Shown: positions 33,241 to 41,580 of the stretch, piece by piece
Layout of the letters: every line of letters begins with the position of its first letter
Numbering within the stretch: position 1 is the stretch's first letter
Source: Treponema sp.
GTDB lineage: Bacteria > Spirochaetota > Spirochaetia > Treponematales > Treponemataceae
Length of the DNA stretch: 45,858 nucleotides
Direction: 5' to 3'
Assembly (NCBI GenBank): GCA_016297405.1
Contig: JAEDGP010000008.1
Coordinates: forward strand, 1-45,858
Made by a program: the position numbers and the translations under genes
The notes under the pieces: generated by a model
What the model was told of the DNA's origin: nothing
The model's input: the letters and a program-made list of their open reading frames with translations, nothing else
Databases searched by the model: none

Positions 33241-34614
33241 ATGAATCTGAATGAACTTCTTTTGAACGCATATAAAAATTCCTCGAAGAGTACAGCTTCT
33301 TCTGTACAACCTGATGTTTCTTCTAAAAAGGATATGCCTTCAACCTTCAAGTCTTTTGTTCCGCCTCGAATTGAAAAGGTTTCTTCTTTTGCCAGCGAGG
33401 TTGTGGATAAAACGGACAAGGATGATGAAAAGAAAGTTGCATTTCAGGCTAAACCTCTTTTTCAGGTTGTAAACCAAAAGGTTTCTGAGATTTTTGAACA
33501 TAAACGAAAATCTCCTTTACATTCTGTTGAGAAGGAGATTATTAGTAGTCCTGTTTCGGCCGTGCAGAACAGTAACGCTTCATTTGGAATTGTAAAGGTC
33601 CCTAAAGAAGATTTGCCGGCGGTTAAGGAAGATTCGGTTTTCAGGCGTGTGGGAAAATTTCTTATGATTATTGGGACTGATGAGGCGGCGAAAATACTTC
33701 CTCATCTGAGCGCTGAACAGACGGAAAAAATTATTCCGGAAATTGCTTCTATTGAGAGTGTGGATCCAATGGAAGCTCAGGTGATTTTAAAAGAGTTTCA
33801 GGGACTTTTGGAAAAATCCCGTGAAAGCGGTGGTGTTGAAACCGCCCGTGCAATTTTAGAAAAAACTTATGGTAGCGAAAAAGCCAGGCAGATGCTTGAT
33901 AAGGCTGCTCCTTTTGCCCTGTCAAAGCCTTTTGAATATCTTGATGACGCTGACCCCGAAAGGATATCCTTGCTTTTGAATAGCGAGAATGAAGGGATTC
34001 AGGCTTTAGTACTTTCCCATTTAAATCCAAAAAAAGCCGCTTCTGTCTTGAATGTGATGGAAACTGAGCGAAAGGCTTTGGTTGTGCGTCGGCTTGCAAA
34101 ATTGGAAAAGGTTTCGCCTGAGATTCTAAAGAGAATTGACAAGACCCTTCATCAAAAGTCATTAGCTCAAACTTCGCAAAAAGCAGAAAATATCGACGGA
34201 AGAAACGTTTTGGCTCAAATTTTGAAGCGAATGGATCCAGCTAGTGAAAAGGGCATTCTTACCAATCTTGCGCAAAGCGATCCTGAGCTTGGAAATGATT
34301 TGAGGCAAAGGCTTTTTACCATTGATGACGTGATTCAAGGTGATGACCGCTTCATTCAAGAGCTGCTTAGGACTAAGGATGACATTGAGATTGCGAAGCT
34401 GATAGCCTTTAAAGACGAATCTTTCAGAAATAAGATACTCGGCTGTATTTCTTCTGGCAGAAAAGCCAATGTACTGGAAGAAGAAAAGTTGTATGCGCCT
34501 TTCCGTAGAGTTGATTGCGATATTGTAACAAACGATTTTTTCACTGTCCTTAGACGAGCTTATGAAGATGGAAAATTTATCATCAAAAACCGAAATGATG
34601 ATGTTTATGTATGA
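33241..34614 (+). CDS. fliG: Divergent flagellar motor switch protein FliG paralogue
   Basis: 457 aa. Residues 1-125 are a Ser/Lys-rich disordered extension. After it come FliG-type domains: VGKFLMIIGTDEAAKILPHLS (N domain), GGVETARAILEKTYGSEKARQML, then the armadillo part HLNPKKAASVLNVMETERKALVVRRLAKLEKVSPEIL and a C-terminal motor-like domain RRVDCDIVTNDFF. The EHPQ-type site that binds FliM is changed to ENEG (249-252). This is what spirochaetes' second FliG (FliG1) looks like, a polar motility protein rather than the main stator-contact ring. No Shine-Dalgarno is visible, and TATATT ends 6 nt before the ATG. Confidence 0.75.
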   Translation: MNLNELLLNAYKNSSKSTASSVQPDVSSKKDMPSTFKSFVPPRIEKVSSFASEVVDKTDKDDEKKVAFQAKPLFQVVNQKVSEIFEHKRKSPLHSVEKEIISSPVSAVQNSNASFGIVKVPKEDLPAVKEDSVFRRVGKFLMIIGTDEAAKILPHLSAEQTEKIIPEIASIESVDPMEAQVILKEFQGLLEKSRESGGVETARAILEKTYGSEKARQMLDKAAPFALSKPFEYLDDADPERISLLLNSENEGIQALVLSHLNPKKAASVLNVMETERKALVVRRLAKLEKVSPEILKRIDKTLHQKSLAQTSQKAENIDGRNVLAQILKRMDPASEKGILTNLAQSDPELGNDLRQRLFTIDDVIQGDDRFIQELLRTKDDIEIAKLIAFKDESFRNKILGCISSGRKANVLEEEKLYAPFRRVDCDIVTNDFFTVLRRAYEDGKFIIKNRNDDVYV

Positions 34615-34639
34615 CATTTGTATTTTAGTCTGCTATAAT
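34611..34639 (+). promoter_or_regulatory. Strong promoter of the M16C peptidase gene
   Basis: ATGACA (34611-34616), 17 nt, perfect TATAAT (34634-34639). The ATG of the next gene starts 7 nt later, so transcription should begin at or next to it. The -35 lies over the stop region of the FliG paralogue. Confidence 0.7.
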
Positions 34640-34646
34640 TTTCTTT

Positions 34647-37600
34647 ATGTCAGATAAAAAAAATATTCCATCAAATACAATAACAAAGTCCTATAAGGGA
34701 TTTGACTTAATATCTTCAAAAATAATACCTGATTGCAATTCAACAGGTGTTTTTCTTAAGCACAGAAAAACTGGTCTTGAAGTTTTTCATCTTTTAAATA
34801 ATGACGAAGAGAATCTTTTTGCATTTTCATTCAGAACTCCGGTAAAAAATTCCACAGGTGCCGCTCATATCCTTGAGCATTCGGTTTTTTGTGGTTCAGA
34901 AAAGTTTCCGTTGAAAGAGCCTTTTACGAACATGATGAATCAGAGCGTGAATACTTTTCTTAATGCCCTCACATATCCGGATAAAACTGTCTATCCTGCA
35001 AGTTCTATGGTTCGTTCAGATTATTTTAATCTGATGGATGTATATGGTGATGCGGTTTTCTTTCCACTTTTGAAAAAAGAAGCTTTCATGCAGGAAGCCC
35101 ATCGGGTTGAAATTGATGATAAGGGAGAGGTTTCGATTCAGGGTGTTGTTTACAACGAGATGAAAGGTGCCTATGCAAGTTTTGATTCAATTGCTGCTGA
35201 TACTATGTTTCGTTGTCTATTGAAGGATTCTAACTATAGCTTTGATTCTGGTGGGGATCCACTTGAGATTCCGAGTTTTACTTATGAAGATTTTAAGGAT
35301 TTCCATAAAAAGTATTATCGTCCTGACAATTGTCTTTTGTTTCTGTATGGAAATATTCCGACTGAAATGCAGCTTGACTTTATCCAGGAACGCTTCCTTG
35401 ATCGCCTGGAAAAAACGATTTCTTATTCCGTAGAGGCTGAAAAACAATTTCTTGAGCAGATCCGTAGTGATGAAACCATTGCGCCCATAACAAAGCCCAT
35501 TCAAGTGAATGCGATTGCACCGGATGCTGGTTCCGCTGGTTCTACGGTGGCTGTTACATGGCTTTGTGGAGAGACAAAGGACAGTCATTCTGTTATGGAA
35601 TTGGCTTTCCTTGAAGAAATTCTTTGTGGCCATGATGGCTCTCCATTTAATAAAGTTCTTACAGAATCGGCAATGGGCGATGATGTTGTTTCTGGTGTCA
35701 TTGCTGAGGGACGCTATTTCTCTTATGCGTTGGGGCTGCATGCAGTAAAGGAGAAAAATGCCAGGAAAGTTTTTGATCTTGTTATAAAAACTTTGAACGA
35801 TATCTCCAAAAATGGAGTAAGAAAATCAGACATAGATTGTGCAATTCTTGCTGCCGAATTTTCAAATCGTGAAGTTCTCAGAATCAATGGACCTTATTCT
35901 TTGATTCTGCTTGATCGGGTTCTAACTTCCTGGAATTACAGCGGCGATCCATACCCGATTCTTTATTTTAAGGATAATTTTGAAAAGGTTCGTCAAAATG
36001 CAGAATCTGATCCTGAATATATTCAAAAACTTATCAGAAAGTATCTTCTTGATAATCAGAAGATGGCGTATGTTCAAATTGATCCTTCTGCAAAATACCT
36101 GAAGGACAGAAAAAAGAAGGAAGCGCAGCTCATAAAATCCATTCGAAAAACTTTGGATGTTCAGAAAACCAGGGCTGATTTACAGTTGCTTCATGAGTAT
36201 CAGCAACATCGGGAAACTTCCGAAGAAGTTTCCTGTATTCCATCCTTGAAACTTTCTGATTTGAAGACTGAGTGTGAAGTGATTGACACGAAAGTTTCTC
36301 ATTTTGGCGTAGAAGGAAATGAGTCTGGAAAAGACAAAGTTGTTCTTATTGAAAACTGCGAAGATACAAATGGAATTGTTTATTTTGAGATGGGGTTCCC
36401 GGTAGATAGCTTTTCGCCGGAAGAGTACAAATACCTTCCTCTTTTTGCAAATTGTGTTGCAAGTACAGGATGGAAAGGTAAGTCCTGGTCTGAATGTGCC
36501 GATATAGCAGGTGTTTGCACAAGTGGAGTCGTGACCAGACTTTTTACAGGCGCTCTAATCAATTCAGAATATGGACTGAAAAAACAGAACGAGCTTGAAA
36601 AGTTCAATATTTGTGGTCGCGATTACATGATGTTTGAAACAAAATTTATCTGCGAAGATATAGATAAGGCCTTTGATATGTTCGGTGATTTTATAACTGG
36701 TTATGAATTTGAAGATGACAAGCATCTTGCTACAATAATTGAAGAGAACCGAAATGGAATAAAGTCTTGCGTAGTTCCTCGTGGTAATCGCTTTGCTGCC
36801 CGCCGCGCTCAGTGTCATCTTGAGCATTCAGGCTCGGTAGACGAAATTTGGCATGGAATAACTCAACTTTTTGCAATTCAGCGAATTTCTCAGGAAAAAC
36901 TTTCCGATCTCAAAAAGAAATTTCTTGATTTTAAAACTCGGCTTTCAGCGGCGGGCTGTTTTGTTCACGTAACCGCAGATTCCGCATCTTTAGAAATTGT
37001 AAAATCAAGACTTCCGAAATTTGCAGGCAAAAATGGATTTTTTGCACCTTTGCCAAAACCTGCAGTTGATGAAGAAGCTTTTGTGAAAGCAACTTATCTG
37101 CCTGGGGAAAATAAAGTTGAAATGAACGAATCGTTTCCGATTAAATCCCAGGTTGGTTATGCAGCCACCTATATGCCAGGCGCAAAATATGGTACCAAAG
37201 AATATGCTGCAGCAAACGTGCTGTCACATTGGCTTTCAGGTACATATTTGTGGGAAAGAATCAGAACGACCGGTGGCGCATACGGAGCTTATGCCGGATG
37301 TAATCCTGGGGCGGATAGTTTTTATTTCAGTACTTATAGAGATCCATCTGCGGCAAAATCCAAGAATTTGTTCCCCAAAGTGCTGAAAGAGGCTGGAGAA
37401 GCGGATTTGGATGATGATGAAACTGTTCGCCTTATTACCGGTACCTATGGTGATCTTGTGCAGCCCCGTTCTCCTTATGGAAAAGGAAATGTTGCGTTGT
37501 ACAGAACGATTTTTGCCATCACTGATGAGGATCGGGGAAATGTTCTTAAGGATCTGGTTCAAACAGGAAAGCATGAAATCCTGCAGTGTGCCAAGTCTAT

Positions 37601-37688
37601 TTTGCTCACAAGTGAAAAAAGTCGCTCGGTTTTGATGTGCGAAAATCCGGAAAAAAATACTGGCGTTATTATACAATTGCCGTTATAA
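34647..37688 (+). CDS. M16C zinc metallopeptidase (presequence-protease family)
   Basis: 1013 aa. The inverted zinc motif HxxEH is HILEH (74-78) with Glu171 in NEMKGAYAS as third metal ligand. It has the length and four-domain pattern of the M16C group (PreP, falcilysin), which degrades short peptides inside a closed chamber. There is no signal peptide, so the enzyme is cytoplasmic. GGAYGAYAG near the C-terminus is the typical second-half motif. It could finish digestion of peptides that the opp system brings in. Directly preceded by its own promoter and by no Shine-Dalgarno. Confidence 0.9.
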   Translation: MSDKKNIPSNTITKSYKGFDLISSKIIPDCNSTGVFLKHRKTGLEVFHLLNNDEENLFAFSFRTPVKNSTGAAHILEHSVFCGSEKFPLKEPFTNMMNQSVNTFLNALTYPDKTVYPASSMVRSDYFNLMDVYGDAVFFPLLKKEAFMQEAHRVEIDDKGEVSIQGVVYNEMKGAYASFDSIAADTMFRCLLKDSNYSFDSGGDPLEIPSFTYEDFKDFHKKYYRPDNCLLFLYGNIPTEMQLDFIQERFLDRLEKTISYSVEAEKQFLEQIRSDETIAPITKPIQVNAIAPDAGSAGSTVAVTWLCGETKDSHSVMELAFLEEILCGHDGSPFNKVLTESAMGDDVVSGVIAEGRYFSYALGLHAVKEKNARKVFDLVIKTLNDISKNGVRKSDIDCAILAAEFSNREVLRINGPYSLILLDRVLTSWNYSGDPYPILYFKDNFEKVRQNAESDPEYIQKLIRKYLLDNQKMAYVQIDPSAKYLKDRKKKEAQLIKSIRKTLDVQKTRADLQLLHEYQQHRETSEEVSCIPSLKLSDLKTECEVIDTKVSHFGVEGNESGKDKVVLIENCEDTNGIVYFEMGFPVDSFSPEEYKYLPLFANCVASTGWKGKSWSECADIAGVCTSGVVTRLFTGALINSEYGLKKQNELEKFNICGRDYMMFETKFICEDIDKAFDMFGDFITGYEFEDDKHLATIIEENRNGIKSCVVPRGNRFAARRAQCHLEHSGSVDEIWHGITQLFAIQRISQEKLSDLKKKFLDFKTRLSAAGCFVHVTADSASLEIVKSRLPKFAGKNGFFAPLPKPAVDEEAFVKATYLPGENKVEMNESFPIKSQVGYAATYMPGAKYGTKEYAAANVLSHWLSGTYLWERIRTTGGAYGAYAGCNPGADSFYFSTYRDPSAAKSKNLFPKVLKEAGEADLDDDETVRLITGTYGDLVQPRSPYGKGNVALYRTIFAITDEDRGNVLKDLVQTGKHEILQCAKSILLTSEKSRSVLMCENPEKNTGVIIQLPL

Positions 37689-37724
37689 TTTTCTTTAATC
37701 ACAGGTGCAGCAGAGGTGCGAGTT

Positions 37725-37943
37725 ATGGATAAGAAGACAAAACAGTGTGTAGATATGCTTCGTCAGCTTGTTTCTGACGTTCAGGGGGCTCCGTATCCAG
37801 GAGATGATATAAAATCGGAACTCTATACTATATGGTATGAACATGCCCAGCGTGCTGCTGTAAGTTGCTTTGAGTTTTTGGACGAAAATTATCCGGAAGA
37901 TGCAAAAACAGTAAACAAGAAAATCGAAAAGTTGTTTAAATAG
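37725..37943 (+). CDS. Small conserved-looking protein of unknown function
   Basis: 72 aa from the ATG at 37725 with AGAGGTG upstream; a GTG three codons earlier is less likely. It is a small helical cytoplasmic protein (CVDMLRQLVSDVQGAPYPG, then SELYTIWYEHAQRAAVSCFEFL). A TATAAT at 37684-37689, in the last codons of the peptidase gene, may be its -10. The 14 bases from that box are identical to those at the peptidase promoter (TATAATTTTCTTTA). I do not recognise the family. Confidence 0.65.
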   Translation: MDKKTKQCVDMLRQLVSDVQGAPYPGDDIKSELYTIWYEHAQRAAVSCFEFLDENYPEDAKTVNKKIEKLFK

Positions 37944-38009
37944 CCGTTTTTTCTCTTAAGGATCTTCTCTTTCTGTCGAAAATAGTTTAAAGGACTCAAA
38001 GGTTTTTAG

Positions 38010-39179
38010 ATGGGTAGTATCAAGAAGAGTGTGTTGATTAATCGTCCTCAGTTGGCCGGATCGTATAAAAAAAGCGGTGTAGATATCTGGCGTTATTCTT
38101 TTGCAGGATCAGAAATCGGGACTGGTGCTGAACGCCGTTTTTTCATTGAATTTGAAATGTTGAATCCTTATCTGTCGCCAGCGGAAAGTAAACTTGGGTA
38201 TCAGTCGCGAGTGAATATTTCTGCTGAAGATCTACAGAATGTGCTTGCCGGAACTGCTTCTGCCCAAAATCTAAGAAGTGAGACTTTTGTTGTGCCTTCA
38301 TATTGTGTTGTCCGGGCCGGAATCTATGATGTAAAGCCTCGTCAAATCTGTGAATATTTTGCTACGAAAGAAGTTGCTTTCAATACTAATGTATTCAATG
38401 TAAATGTTGGTCATTGCAGTTTTTCTGATGAAAAACTTTCAGGTTTTCTGGATTGTCCGCTTTCCGAGATTCATGAACATCCAGAGTATCTTTGTGATGC
38501 TGGTTCCGTTTCATGGGAATTAAGGTATGACTTCAAGAAAGAGTATTCTAAAGGATATTTCCAACGTCCTGACGGCTGGTATACATCTGTTTGCAATGCG
38601 GTTTTTGCCGGAACGATTACATTTGATGGAAAGGAATATACTGTAAATCCTAAAAAATGTGCCGGTTATGTGGACAGACTTTGGGGAAAAACATATCCTG
38701 ATCCATATTTCCACGTCTCCTGTTCTAATCTTACGAGCATGATAACAGGTCAGCTTATGGCAAAATCAGGTTTTGCTGTACAGGGAGCATTCGCAGACAG
38801 AGTATCCCTTTCCATGCGTATTGGCGAAAAGGAACTTACTTTTTGCGCTGATGAGCCTAAACGTTCCTATCAGGCTATTTGGGAATGTTCGCAAATGCCT
38901 GAAGATGAGAATGGTGAGCGCCTTCATTGGTCTGTAAGCATTACAAACAAAAAATTTGTTATAGATATAGATGTTTTTTGCCCTGCAAGTCAACTGTATG
39001 TGCGTTCATGGGAATTGCCGGAAGGCAAGCGGAAAATTCTAAAGGTAATTGGCGGAGGCTCTGGAACTGGAGAAGTTCGCCTGTATAAAAAAATAAAGAA
39101 GAATTTGGAATTGATTGAACATGCCCATGTGGCCATGGCATTGTGCCAGTTCGGCAAAACTGAAGATCCTGAACAATAA
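38010..39179 (+). CDS. Tocopherol-cyclase-like lipocalin-fold protein
   Basis: 389 aa, no signal peptide. The pattern is that of the tocopherol cyclase family: a late YVDRLWGKTYPDPYFHVSCSNL segment (the family's WG-x-x-FP box), a TFDGKEYTVNP strand before it and an INYDF-type strand pattern. In plants and cyanobacteria the enzyme closes the chroman ring of vitamin E; spirochaetes do not make tocopherol, so the substrate here must be different and is unknown. The middle part (ETFVVPSYCVVRAGIYDVKP) is beta-rich. AAAGG about 10 nt before the ATG is the likely ribosome-binding site. Confidence 0.6.
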   Translation: MGSIKKSVLINRPQLAGSYKKSGVDIWRYSFAGSEIGTGAERRFFIEFEMLNPYLSPAESKLGYQSRVNISAEDLQNVLAGTASAQNLRSETFVVPSYCVVRAGIYDVKPRQICEYFATKEVAFNTNVFNVNVGHCSFSDEKLSGFLDCPLSEIHEHPEYLCDAGSVSWELRYDFKKEYSKGYFQRPDGWYTSVCNAVFAGTITFDGKEYTVNPKKCAGYVDRLWGKTYPDPYFHVSCSNLTSMITGQLMAKSGFAVQGAFADRVSLSMRIGEKELTFCADEPKRSYQAIWECSQMPEDENGERLHWSVSITNKKFVIDIDVFCPASQLYVRSWELPEGKRKILKVIGGGSGTGEVRLYKKIKKNLELIEHAHVAMALCQFGKTEDPEQ

Positions 39180-39202
39180 TTAAATACGTCTTTTTGTGCA
39201 TA

Positions 39203-39231
39203 TTGTGAAAACTCCTGATTTACTGTATTTT
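39203..39231 (+). promoter_or_regulatory. fusA promoter
   Basis: TTGTGA (39203-39208), 17 nt, TATTTT (39226-39231). Transcription from here starts past the 5' arm of the hairpin described next, so it would escape it. Confidence 0.5.
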
Positions 39232-39257
39232 TTATAGTAAACTTAGGAGTTTTTTTT
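39208..39257 (+). terminator. Terminator-like hairpin whose 3' arm is the fusA ribosome-binding site
   Basis: AAAACTCCT (39208-39216) pairs with AGGAGTTTT (39245-39253). The inner TTTACTGTA (39219-39227) pairs with TATAGTAAA (39233-39241) with one mismatch. Eight T run into the fusA ATG. AGGAG is also the Shine-Dalgarno of fusA. Confidence 0.65.
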
Positions 39258-41312
39258 ATGACACTTGATAAAATGCGAAACATTGGCATCATGGCTCACA
39301 TCGATGCAGGTAAGACAACAACAACTGAACGAATCCTCTATTACACAAAGAAAATACATAAGATTGGTGAAATTGACGATGGACAGGCTACGATGGACTG
39401 GATGGCTCAGGAACAGGAACGTGGTATCACAATCTGTTCTGCTGCTACCACAACTCAGTGGAAAGGCTATCAGATAAATATTATTGATACACCGGGGCAT
39501 GTTGATTTTACAGCGGAAGTTGAACGTTCTCTTCGCGTTCTTGATGGTGTTGTGGCTGTAATATGTGCCGTTGATGGAGTTCAGCCACAGACAGAAACAG
39601 TTTGGAAACAAGCCGATGATTTCAATGTTCCTCGCATTTGTTTCATGAATAAAATGGATCGACTTGGTGCAGACTTTTTTGCATCCATCGAAGATGTGCA
39701 CACTAAGTTTGGCTCTGAGACGGTTGCACTTCAGATTCCAATTGGGCAGGGAACTGATTTTGAAGGTGTCATCGATCTTCTTGATATGAAGGAAATCAGA
39801 TGGGATGCAGAAAGCGAGGGCGAAAAGTTTACTGTAACCGATATTGATCCAAGCCGTATGGAAGAAGCAAAGACTTGGCGTGAAAAGCTGATTGATCAGG
39901 TTGCTTCAAATGATGATGCGCTTGCAGAAATATACCTTGAAGGTGGCGATATTTCTACAGAACAGCTTAAAAAAGCTATTCGTTCTGAAACTATATCCAG
40001 GGCAATCGTCCCTTGTGTAATGGGAAGTGCCCGTAGAAATCAGGGTGTACAGCCATTGATTGATGCTGTTGTGGATTATTTGCCTTGTCCTACAGAAGTT
40101 CCAGCTGCAAAAGGACTTCATGTTAAGAAAGATAAGGAAGAAAATGTAGAAGTTCCTTGTGATGTTTCAAAACAAGCTTTAGGTCTTGTTTTTAAGATTC
40201 AGTATGACCGCGAAATGGGAAGCCTTTGCTATGTTCGTATGTATTCTGGAAAGATTGCAGCTGGAACACAGATTTATAATGTAAGCAAAAGAAAAAGAGA
40301 GCGTGTGAACCGCATTCTTCGCATGCATGCTGATAAGTCTGAACCATTAAATGAACTTTGTGCTGGTGATATCGCTGTCTTTGTTGGCTTGAAACTTGCG
40401 CAAACTGGTGACTCCATAGGTAGTGAAGGATATCCGGTTTTGCTTGAAGAACCTGTTTTCCCTCAGCCTGTAATTTCTGTTTCCCTCGAATCTGAAAGCA
40501 TGAGCGAACGTGACAAGATGAATGAAACTTTGGAGATTCTCTCTAAGGAAGATCCTACATTTACATATCATGATGATGCAGAAACTGGTCAGCTTATCAT
40601 CAGTGGTATGGGAGAACTTCATTTAGATGTTCTTGTTACCAGAATGAAGGATGATTTTGGTGTTCAGTGTCGAGTTGGCAATCCTCAGGTTACATATCGT
40701 GAAGCTGTTACTTCAAAAGCTGATGCAAGCGACACGTTTGACAGGGTTCTTGGTGGAAAACAGCAGACTGCAGGTCTTACTATTCATGTTGAACCTTGTG
40801 AAACTGGAGAGGGAAACAAGTTTGCGTTTGGTTGCAGACATAGTGAGATTCCAGAAGAAATTGTTGCTGCAATCGAATCTGGCCTAAAAAGCTCATTGGA
40901 TTCTGGAATAAAATACGGCTATCCTTGTACTGATACAAGCGTGACTGTAACTGATATTCAGTATGATGAACTTACTTCTACTACATTTGCCTTTGAAGCT
41001 TGTGCAGCGCAGGTTTTTGACAAAGCATGTTCGGCTGCAACTCCTGAATTGCTTGAGCCTGTGATGAATGTGGATATTTCTTGTCCAAAGGAATTTGTAG
41101 GTGATGCCATGAGTCAGGTTACTGCCCGAGGCGGAATGATTATGGGACAAGATTCCAAGTCTAGTGGTGAGATAGTTCATGCTCAAGCTCCTATGGCAAA
41201 AATGTTCGGCTTCTCTACAAATCTTCGTTCTGCAACGCAAGGTAGAGCAAGTTTCAGCATGGAATTCAGTCACTTTCAGGTAAAAGCTGGTGGTCTGGGA
41301 AATGCCTATTAA
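39258..41312 (+). CDS. fusA: Elongation factor G paralogue
   Basis: 684 aa, normal EF-G length. G-domain motifs: AHIDAGKTTTT, the switch ERGITI, DTPGHVDF and NKMD. Domains II-V follow, ending in the MFGFSTNLRSATQGRASF signature. Translational GTPase that moves or recycles the ribosome. In domain IV the tip loop that is usually YHDVDSSE in EF-G reads YDELTST (569-575), so the functional His is Asp570. This fits one of the specialised EF-G copies that spirochaetes carry, not clearly the housekeeping one. The ATG follows the AGGAG-hairpin. The gene has no obvious terminator of its own before the tRNA promoter. Confidence 0.9.
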   Translation: MTLDKMRNIGIMAHIDAGKTTTTERILYYTKKIHKIGEIDDGQATMDWMAQEQERGITICSAATTTQWKGYQINIIDTPGHVDFTAEVERSLRVLDGVVAVICAVDGVQPQTETVWKQADDFNVPRICFMNKMDRLGADFFASIEDVHTKFGSETVALQIPIGQGTDFEGVIDLLDMKEIRWDAESEGEKFTVTDIDPSRMEEAKTWREKLIDQVASNDDALAEIYLEGGDISTEQLKKAIRSETISRAIVPCVMGSARRNQGVQPLIDAVVDYLPCPTEVPAAKGLHVKKDKEENVEVPCDVSKQALGLVFKIQYDREMGSLCYVRMYSGKIAAGTQIYNVSKRKRERVNRILRMHADKSEPLNELCAGDIAVFVGLKLAQTGDSIGSEGYPVLLEEPVFPQPVISVSLESESMSERDKMNETLEILSKEDPTFTYHDDAETGQLIISGMGELHLDVLVTRMKDDFGVQCRVGNPQVTYREAVTSKADASDTFDRVLGGKQQTAGLTIHVEPCETGEGNKFAFGCRHSEIPEEIVAAIESGLKSSLDSGIKYGYPCTDTSVTVTDIQYDELTSTTFAFEACAAQVFDKACSAATPELLEPVMNVDISCPKEFVGDAMSQVTARGGMIMGQDSKSSGEIVHAQAPMAKMFGFSTNLRSATQGRASFSMEFSHFQVKAGGLGNAY

Positions 41313-41360
41313 AAACTTGACTGATTCGGTGATTTTTTCAAAAAAAAAGCTTTCTGCCTG

Positions 41361-41389
41361 TTGACATAAAATCGCTGATTTGGTATATT
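41361..41389 (+). promoter_or_regulatory. tRNA-Leu promoter
   Basis: Perfect TTGACA (41361-41366), 17 nt, TATATT (41384-41389), 12 nt before the tRNA 5' end. Confidence 0.8.
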
Positions 41390-41401
41390 CTTAAACATCA
41401 C

Positions 41402-41483
41402 GCGGCGATGGCGGAATTGGTAGACACGTAAGGTTGAGGTCCTTATGGCGAAAGCTGTGCAGGTTCAAGTCCTGTTCGCCGCA
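41402..41483 (+). tRNA. tRNA-Leu (anticodon GAG)
   Basis: 82 nt. Acceptor arm GCGGCGA pairs with TCGCCGC, with A as discriminator. Anticodon stem TAAGG/CCTTA holds loop TTGAGGT, anticodon GAG. A long variable arm and the GGTTCAAGTCC T-arm fit a class II leucine tRNA. CCA is not encoded. Confidence 0.93.
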
Positions 41484-41485
41484 GC

Positions 41486-41519
41486 AAGGGTTGCAAGAAA
41501 TTGCAACCCTTTTCTTTTT
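41486..41519 (+). terminator. Terminator of tRNA-Leu
   Basis: AAGGGTTGCAA (41486-41496), loop GAAA, TTGCAACCCTT (41501-41511), then TTCTTTTT. Starts 3 nt after the tRNA. Confidence 0.9.
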
Positions 41520-41522
41520 AAC

Positions 41523-41551
41523 TTGAATTTTCAAAAATCCGTTATTATTTT
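41523..41551 (+). promoter_or_regulatory. clpB promoter
   Basis: TTGAAT (41523-41528), 17 nt, TATTTT (41546-41551). The CTTGAA of a heat-shock (sigma-32) -35 is present, but no CCCCAT -10 is seen, nor a CIRCE repeat. Confidence 0.5.
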
Positions 41552-41580
41552 CTTAGTAAATAAAAAAAGTGGAGATAATT

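Noticed and set aside
41521..41560. CIRCE or sigma-32 heat-shock promoter before clpB
   Set aside because: A CTTGAA occurs, but neither the CCCCAT -10 nor the TTAGCACTC/GAGTGCTAA repeat is present; an ordinary 17-nt promoter explains the site.
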